This document shows positions 5,870-9,575 of a stretch of 9,575 bases of DNA, piece after piece. How positions within the stretch are numbered: the stretch's first letter is position 1; each line of letters starts with the position of its first letter. Under the pieces are notes generated by a model. The model was given only the letters and a program-made list of their open reading frames with translations, ran no database searches and was not told where the DNA came from. The DNA is from an uncultured Curvibacter sp. (lineage in GTDB: Bacteria; Pseudomonadota; Gammaproteobacteria; Burkholderiales; Burkholderiaceae): positions 1 through 9,575 of the forward strand of contig CAMLNH010000078.1 of NCBI GenBank assembly GCA_946481355.1, written 5' to 3'. The position numbers and the translations under genes were made by a program.

Positions 5870-6810
5870 GCCGACTCTCCCGGCTTTCGCTGCTTGTCGT
5901 AGGCATCGACGATGCGCGCGACGAGCGGGTGGCGCACCACGTCCGCACTCGTGAAGCGGCAGATGGCGATACCTTTCACGCGGCGCAGCACGCGCTCGGC
6001 GTCGATCAGGCCGCTGAGTTGCGTCTTGGGCAGGTCGATCTGGCTCACGTCGCCCGTGACCACGGCGCGTGAGCCGAAGCCGATGCGCGTCAGGAACATC
6101 TTCATCTGCTCGGGTGTGGTGTTCTGTGCCTCGTCCAGGATGACAAAGGCGTTGTTCAGCGTGCGTCCGCGCATGAAGGCCAGGGGCGCGATCTCCAGCG
6201 CGTTGCGTTCGAAAGCTTTTTGCACCTTCTCGAAACCCATGAGGTCGTAGAGCGCGTCGTAGAGCGGGCGCAGATACGGGTCTACCTTCTGCGTCAGGTC
6301 GCCGGGCAGGAAACCCAGGCGTTCGCCGGCTTCGACAGCGGGGCGCGTGAGCACGATGCGCTGCACGGTGCTGCGCTCCAGCGCGTCCACGGCGGCGGCC
6401 ACGGCCAGATAGGTCTTGCCTGTGCCGGCGGGGCCGATGCCCATGGTGATGTCGTGACCGGCAATGCTCTCCAGGTACAGTGCCTGGTTGGGCGTGCGGG
6501 CACGCAGCTCCTGGCGGCGCGTGTGCAGCACCTCACCGTCTTCGCTGAGGGGCATGCTGCTGTCGCCGGCCAGCATGAGCTGCACATGGGCTTCCTCGAT
6601 GGGGCGCTGGGCGATCTCGTAGAGCGCCTGCAGTACTTCCATGGCGCGCTGGGCCTGTTTCTTGGCACCGTCCACCTTGAACTGCTCGTGGCGGTGGGCG
6701 ATCTTGACGTTGAGCGCGGTCTCGATGATGCGCAGGTGTTCGTCGGCCGGGCCGCAGAGGTGGGCGAGGCGGGTGTTGTTGGGCGGGGAGAAAAGGTGGC
6801 GCAGAATCAA
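5866..6810 (-). CDS. phoH: PhoH-like ATPase (YbeZ), TTG start
   Basis: This 314-residue PhoH/YbeZ family protein is a cytosolic P-loop NTPase that works with YbeY in RNA and ribosome metabolism. Walker A is GPAGTGKT (126-133 from the chosen start), Walker B is FVILDEAQNT (222-231), followed by VVTGDVSQIDLP, the usual PhoH sensor region. The N-terminal 80 residues (LCGPADEHLRIIE, then NVKIAHRHEQFKV) are the KH-like part found in this branch. The start chosen is TTG at 6810: it gives M-I-L-R-H-L-F, fitting relatives, and has AAGGA 8 bases upstream. The frame stays open further, with an ATG at 6864 that overlaps the ruvA ATG and one at 6927 inside ruvA, but both lack support and add non-family residues. 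It is first of the phoH-ybeY pair and divergent from ruvA, with 52 bases between the starts. Confidence 0.94.
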   Translation of the reverse strand: MILRHLFSPPNNTRLAHLCGPADEHLRIIETALNVKIAHRHEQFKVDGAKKQAQRAMEVLQALYEIAQRPIEEAHVQLMLAGDSSMPLSEDGEVLHTRRQELRARTPNQALYLESIAGHDITMGIGPAGTGKTYLAVAAAVDALERSTVQRIVLTRPAVEAGERLGFLPGDLTQKVDPYLRPLYDALYDLMGFEKVQKAFERNALEIAPLAFMRGRTLNNAFVILDEAQNTTPEQMKMFLTRIGFGSRAVVTGDVSQIDLPKTQLSGLIDAERVLRRVKGIAICRFTSADVVRHPLVARIVDAYDKQRKPGESA

Positions 6811-6818
6811 CTGATAAT

Positions 6819-6823
6819 TCCTT
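6819..6823 (-). promoter_or_regulatory. Ribosome binding site that fixes the TTG start of phoH
   Basis: The minus strand reads AAGGA, 8 bases before a TTG codon at 6808-6810. This spacing is ideal, and no comparable site precedes the two ATG codons further upstream. Together with the family-like M-I-L-R-H-L-F start it makes TTG the best initiation codon. Confidence 0.7.
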
Positions 6824-6862
6824 GAAAGATCCCCCAATGATAGGCACTTCACCAGGAATACC

Positions 6863-7438
6863 ATGATCGGCAGACTCTCCGGCCTCCTCCTTGAAAAGAA
6901 CCCTCCCGAAGTCCTGGTGGACTGCAACGGCGTCGGCTACGAGGTGCAGGTTTCCATGAGCACCTTCTACAACCTGCCCAATCTGGGCGAGAAGGCCACG
7001 TTGCTGACCCATTTCGTGGTGCGTGAAGATGCGCAGCTGCTCTACGGTTTCGGCACCGCGACCGAGCGCGCGGCCTTTCGCGAGCTGATCAAGATCTCGG
7101 GCGTGGGCCCGCGCACGGCGCTGGCCGTGCTCTCGGGCATGAGCGTGGCAGAGCTGGCCCAGGCCGTGAGCCTGCAGGAGGGCGGGCGCCTGGTCAAGGT
7201 GCCGGGCATCGGCAAGAAGACGGCGGAGCGCCTGCTGCTCGAACTCAAGGGCAAGCTGGGCGCGGACATGGGGGCGCCGCACGCGCAGCCGGGCACCGAC
7301 GCGCAGGCCGACATCCTGCAGGCGCTGCTGGCCCTGGGCTACAGCGACAAGGAAGCGGCCCTCACGCTCAAGACCCTGCCCAAGGACGTGGGCGTGAGCG
7401 AGGGCATCAAGCTCGCGCTCAAGGCGCTGGCCAAGTAA
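6863..7438 (+). CDS. ruvA: Holliday junction DNA helicase subunit RuvA
   Basis: This 191-residue protein is RuvA, which binds Holliday junctions as a tetramer and loads the RuvB motor for branch migration in recombination and repair. It starts [12 protein letters not shown], with the OB-fold domain I over residues 1-62 ([16 protein letters not shown]). Domain II has the two helix-hairpin-helix motifs, [20 protein letters not shown] (72-91) and [20 protein letters not shown] (110-129). An acidic/Ala/Pro linker (about 133-148) precedes the RuvB-binding domain III ([15 protein letters not shown]). AGGA lies 5 bases before the ATG. The gene is divergent from phoH. A ykvA-like gene follows after 8 bases; ruvB itself comes only about 1.6 kb later, beyond two unrelated genes. 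Confidence 0.98.
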   Translation: MIGRLSGLLLEKNPPEVLVDCNGVGYEVQVSMSTFYNLPNLGEKATLLTHFVVREDAQLLYGFGTATERAAFRELIKISGVGPRTALAVLSGMSVAELAQAVSLQEGGRLVKVPGIGKKTAERLLLELKGKLGADMGAPHAQPGTDAQADILQALLALGYSDKEAALTLKTLPKDVGVSEGIKLALKALAK

Positions 7439-7446
7439 AAGTAGCC

Positions 7447-7827
7447 ATGGCCTGGCTGGACAAGCTCAAGCAGCGGGCCCGCGTGCTCAAGGCCGAAACT
7501 CATGTGCTCTACTTCGCGGCGCGCCACCCCGGCACGCCCTGGTACGCCAAGCTGCTCGTGGCCGGCATCGTGGCCTACGCCTTCAGTCCGGTCGACCTGA
7601 TCCCGGATTTCATCCCCGTGCTGGGCCTGCTCGATGATCTGGTGCTGATCCCGCTGGGCATCTGGCTCGCCATCCGCCTGGTGCCGCCGGCCGTGCTGGC
7701 CGAATGCCGCTCGCGCGCGCAGGAGCGTGGCAAGCGGGTGAGCCGCGTGGCGGGTGCCGTGATCGTGGCAACCTGGCTGGCGCTGGCCGCCCTCGGCCTG
7801 TGGTGGGCCTGGCGTCTCTGGGGCTGA
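7447..7827 (+). CDS. YkvA-family (DUF1232) small membrane protein
   Basis: This 126-residue protein carries the DUF1232/YkvA signature YAFSPVDLIPDFIPVLGLLDDLVLIPLG (44-71). Hydrophobic stretches at about 34-48, 64-80 and 101-121 suggest two to three inner-membrane segments with basic ends (KQRAR at the N-terminus, RSRAQERGKRVSR at 88-100). The family's function is unknown. Its ATG is 8 bases after the ruvA stop with only a weak AAAAG ribosome site, so it is probably co-transcribed with ruvA and translated by coupling. It converges with the carbonic anhydrase gene with only 3 bases between the stops; a short palindrome (CTGAG-C-CTCAG, 7824-7834) overlaps both stop codons. Confidence 0.9.
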   Translation: MAWLDKLKQRARVLKAETHVLYFAARHPGTPWYAKLLVAGIVAYAFSPVDLIPDFIPVLGLLDDLVLIPLGIWLAIRLVPPAVLAECRSRAQERGKRVSRVAGAVIVATWLALAALGLWWAWRLWG

Positions 7828-7830
7828 GCC

Positions 7831-8952
7831 TCAGGGCCGCCCGCCGGGGGCGATGAGCAGGGCGTCGCGCACGGGCCGGCCGTTGAGCGACTGCACCGGG
7901 CGCGCGTTGTGCGGGTAGAGCTGGCTAAAAAGGCGCAGCTGCTCGGCGCTGATGCTGGCCGGCTGCTTGAGGACGAGCCAGAGCACACCCTCGGTGCAGG
8001 GCGGCGTGGTCAGCGAGCCCATGTACTGGTAGTAGCGCTGGTCGCGCGGCAGGATTTCGCCTACGTGGATCAGGTCTGCCGGCAGTGGCACATGGTCTTT
8101 CACGTCCAGCGGCATGTGTGTCCAGACCTTCTGGATCAGCGGGTTGGCCGGGCCTTCCTCCAGCAGCACGGCCAGCACGGCGAGCTGCCCCGTGTCGCTG
8201 CGGTGCACGAAGTGCGCCACCATGGGGTAGACGCGGCTGTTGATGCGCTCTTCCGCCGGGTGGTGGAAGTGGAACTGCTGCAGGCGGTAGGTCTGCCCGC
8301 GCACCGTGAGGCTGTTGTCGCCGCTGAGCTGGACCTCGATGGTGTGGCCGTTGTTCACCACCGTGCCCGAGCTGGGCATGTAGTTGAAGGCGATGGCCTC
8401 GGCCGGGCCCTTGAGCGTGTCGGCGTCGTCGATGGCGATGGGCGACTGGCGCTGCCCGCTGGCGCAGGTGGCGTATTCGGGCTTGAGCTGGGCCCAATGA
8501 CCCGGGCCGCCTTCGCCCTCATAACTCCAGGGGATGGCCTTGAAGACCGGTGCCGGCGGCTTGGCGGGGCGCGCCGGTGTGGCGCGCTGCTGGCGGATCA
8601 CGATGCCGGGTTCGCGCTGCAGATGGTCCACCGGGTTCAGTGGCGGCGGCGAGCCCGGGGCCAGGCCGCCGGCGGCGCTCTTGCGGTCGATCAGCAGGTT
8701 GAGCTTCTTCTTGGTCGGGTCGCCGCTGCTCATGGCATCGCGCAGCTGGGACTCGATGTCGATGCGTGTGCCCTCCACGCGTGCGGGGGGCGTCGCTGCC
8801 GCGGGCGCGGGCGCAGCGGCCGGTTCCGGTGTGGGCGCGGGTGTTGCGGGGGCCGGGTCCGCCGCGCGCACGGTGGCCACGCCGCCAGCCAGCAGCAGGG
8901 TCAGCAAGGCAAGGCGGGCCGTGGGCCAGGTGAGGCGGGGGCTTGTTGTCAT
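7831..8952 (-). CDS. Periplasmic alpha-class carbonic anhydrase with long Ala/Pro-rich N-terminal extension
   Basis: This 373-residue protein is an alpha-carbonic anhydrase, which interconverts CO2 and bicarbonate. The signal peptide is residues 1-30 (hydrophobic [15 protein letters not shown], then RA-A), so it is exported. Next come an Ala/Pro-rich tether (31-57), a charged segment (60-92, [10 protein letters not shown] and [11 protein letters not shown]) and a Pro-rich stretch to about 138. The catalytic domain spans about 140-373: [20 protein letters not shown], zinc ligands H228 and H230 (QFHFHHP) and H247 (AHFVH), acidic E234/E235, proton-shuttle-type H203 (NNGH) and [16 protein letters not shown] with the T199-type threonine. 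C163 and C319 are placed for the disulfide usual in bacterial enzymes. Typical bacterial alpha-CAs are near 250 residues, so the extension of about 110 is unusual. No clear Shine-Dalgarno precedes the ATG. All catalytic residues are present. Confidence 0.95.
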   Translation of the reverse strand: MTTSPRLTWPTARLALLTLLLAGGVATVRAADPAPATPAPTPEPAAAPAPAAATPPARVEGTRIDIESQLRDAMSSGDPTKKKLNLLIDRKSAAGGLAPGSPPPLNPVDHLQREPGIVIRQQRATPARPAKPPAPVFKAIPWSYEGEGGPGHWAQLKPEYATCASGQRQSPIAIDDADTLKGPAEAIAFNYMPSSGTVVNNGHTIEVQLSGDNSLTVRGQTYRLQQFHFHHPAEERINSRVYPMVAHFVHRSDTGQLAVLAVLLEEGPANPLIQKVWTHMPLDVKDHVPLPADLIHVGEILPRDQRYYQYMGSLTTPPCTEGVLWLVLKQPASISAEQLRLFSQLYPHNARPVQSLNGRPVRDALLIAPGGRP

Positions 8953-9015
8953 GGGCAGGGTGCGGGACTTCGTTCCTATGCTATCGGCAGAAAGAGGCTA
9001 TCACTTGAGGTCGGC

Positions 9016-9021
9016 TATAGT
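9016..9021 (+). promoter_or_regulatory. Possible -10 element for ruvB
   Basis: TATAGT matches the -10 consensus in 5 of 6 positions and lies 37 bases before the ruvB GTG, in the 106-base gap between the divergent carbonic anhydrase and ruvB genes. No acceptable -35 box stands 16-18 bases upstream, so this is weak. It would give ruvB its own promoter now that ruvA is not directly upstream. No strong promoter was seen for the carbonic anhydrase. Confidence 0.3.
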
Positions 9022-9058
9022 CGGAAAAGACACTGATTTCCCTCGAAAACACCCCGCC

Positions 9059-9575
9059 GTGAGCATCCAGACCGACGATTTTGAAATGCCCAGCGGCCCG
9101 CGCGTGGTTTCGGCCGCGCCCGTCTCGCCCGGCGAGGAGGCCATCGAACGCGCGCTGCGGCCCAAGCTGCTCGACGAGTACGTGGGCCAGGCCAAGGTGC
9201 GCGAGCAGCTGGAGATCTTCATCGGCGCGGCGCGCAAGCGCGAAGAGGCGCTGGACCACGTGCTGCTCTTCGGCCCGCCGGGTCTGGGCAAGACCACGCT
9301 CTCGCACATCATCGCGGCCGAGCTCGGCGTGAACCTGCGCCAGACCAGCGGCCCCGTGCTCGAAAAGCCCAAGGATCTGGCCGCGCTGCTGACCAATCTC
9401 GAGAAGAACGACGTTCTTTTCATCGACGAGATCCACCGCCTCTCGCCCGTGGTCGAGGAAATCCTCTACCCCGCGCTGGAGGACTACCAGATCGACATCA
9501 TGATCGGCGAAGGCCCTGCCGCGCGCAGCATCAAGCTCGACCTGCAGCCCTTCACCCTGGTGGGCGCCACCACGC
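9059..9575 (+). CDS. ruvB: Holliday junction DNA helicase motor subunit RuvB (N-terminal half, cut by window edge)
   Basis: The first 172 codons of RuvB, the AAA+ hexameric motor that drives branch migration with RuvA, are present; the frame runs off the right edge in the Sensor I region (LVGATT). The N-terminus, [20 protein letters not shown], then [19 protein letters not shown], is typical of betaproteobacterial RuvB. Walker A is GPPGLGKTT (72-80) and Walker B is [10 protein letters not shown] (119-128). GTG at 9059 is chosen because residues 2-9 fit the family and no start codon exists upstream in frame before the divergent gene; ATG at 9086 would lose 9 residues. No strong Shine-Dalgarno precedes the GTG. 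It does not share an operon with ruvA here. Confidence 0.97.
   Translation, partial: MSIQTDDFEMPSGPRVVSAAPVSPGEEAIERALRPKLLDEYVGQAKVREQLEIFIGAARKREEALDHVLLFGPPGLGKTTLSHIIAAELGVNLRQTSGPVLEKPKDLAALLTNLEKNDVLFIDEIHRLSPVVEEILYPALEDYQIDIMIGEGPAARSIKLDLQPFTLVGATT

Noticed and set aside
6811..6862. Promoters for ruvA and phoH in the 52-base divergent gap
   Set aside because: TTGAAA (6822-6827) and GATAAT (6813-6818) on the plus strand and TATCAT on the minus strand each resemble a consensus box, but none has a partner at 16-18 bases, so no promoter is claimed.
7909..9036. Plus-strand open frame of 375 codons opposite the carbonic anhydrase
   Set aside because: It mirrors a gene with all catalytic residues intact, is very rich in Arg, Gly, His and Val, and resembles no protein family.
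1..9575. CRISPR array, tRNA or rRNA genes, insertion sequences
   Set aside because: No regularly spaced direct repeats, no tRNA-like cloverleaf, no rRNA segments and no transposase frames were seen on either strand.

Overview
The window reads as the chromosome of a high-GC betaproteobacterium, most likely Burkholderiales and probably Comamonadaceae. Reasons are the Bug/TctC-type periplasmic receptor next to a LysR regulator and an AtuA-family gene, the phoH-ybeY and ruvA/ruvB housekeeping genes, and coding DNA of about 70% G+C (one 60-base line in ruvA counts 73%). No species call is possible without a search.

Region 1 (1-3752) is a catabolic/transport cluster. On the minus strand are an AtuA/DUF1446-family gene, a small AtuA-like ferredoxin-fold gene that overlaps it by 4 bases, and a Bug-family (TctC-like) solute receptor that runs off the left edge a few residues short of its expected end. 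A LysR regulator is divergent from them. The 93-base gap contains a perfect palindrome with 10-base arms and the ATC-N9-GAT form of a LysR box, a likely operator for both directions. The cluster probably handles an organic acid or CoA-linked branched/terpenoid-type substrate that is not identified here.

Region 2 (3753-5413) is compositionally different: two sampled lines of its gene count 57% and 52% G+C. It holds one 393-residue protein with an N-terminal zinc-ribbon HNH nuclease motif followed by two separate PD-(D/E)xK-like motif sets, each with a downstream QxxxY. It looks like a single-gene defence or DNA-processing cargo. Its start codon has no Shine-Dalgarno sequence but lies 3 bases after the stop of an in-frame 23-codon leader that does have one. 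Hairpin-forming repeats occur on both sides, including a perfect 16-base inverted repeat just after the gene.

Region 3 (5414-9575) is housekeeping sequence. phoH (ybeZ) and ybeY form a minus-strand pair with a 4-base overlap, for rRNA processing and ribosome quality control. ruvA is divergent from phoH, and a small YkvA/DUF1232 membrane protein follows it 8 bases later. A periplasmic alpha-carbonic anhydrase with a long Ala/Pro-rich N-terminal extension converges on ykvA. ruvB, starting at GTG, begins divergently and runs off the right edge. Thus ruvA and ruvB, often adjacent, are separated here by two unrelated genes.

The best candidate for something undescribed is the HNH plus double PD-(D/E)xK protein and its leader/hairpin surroundings. 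The rest is recognisable family by family.
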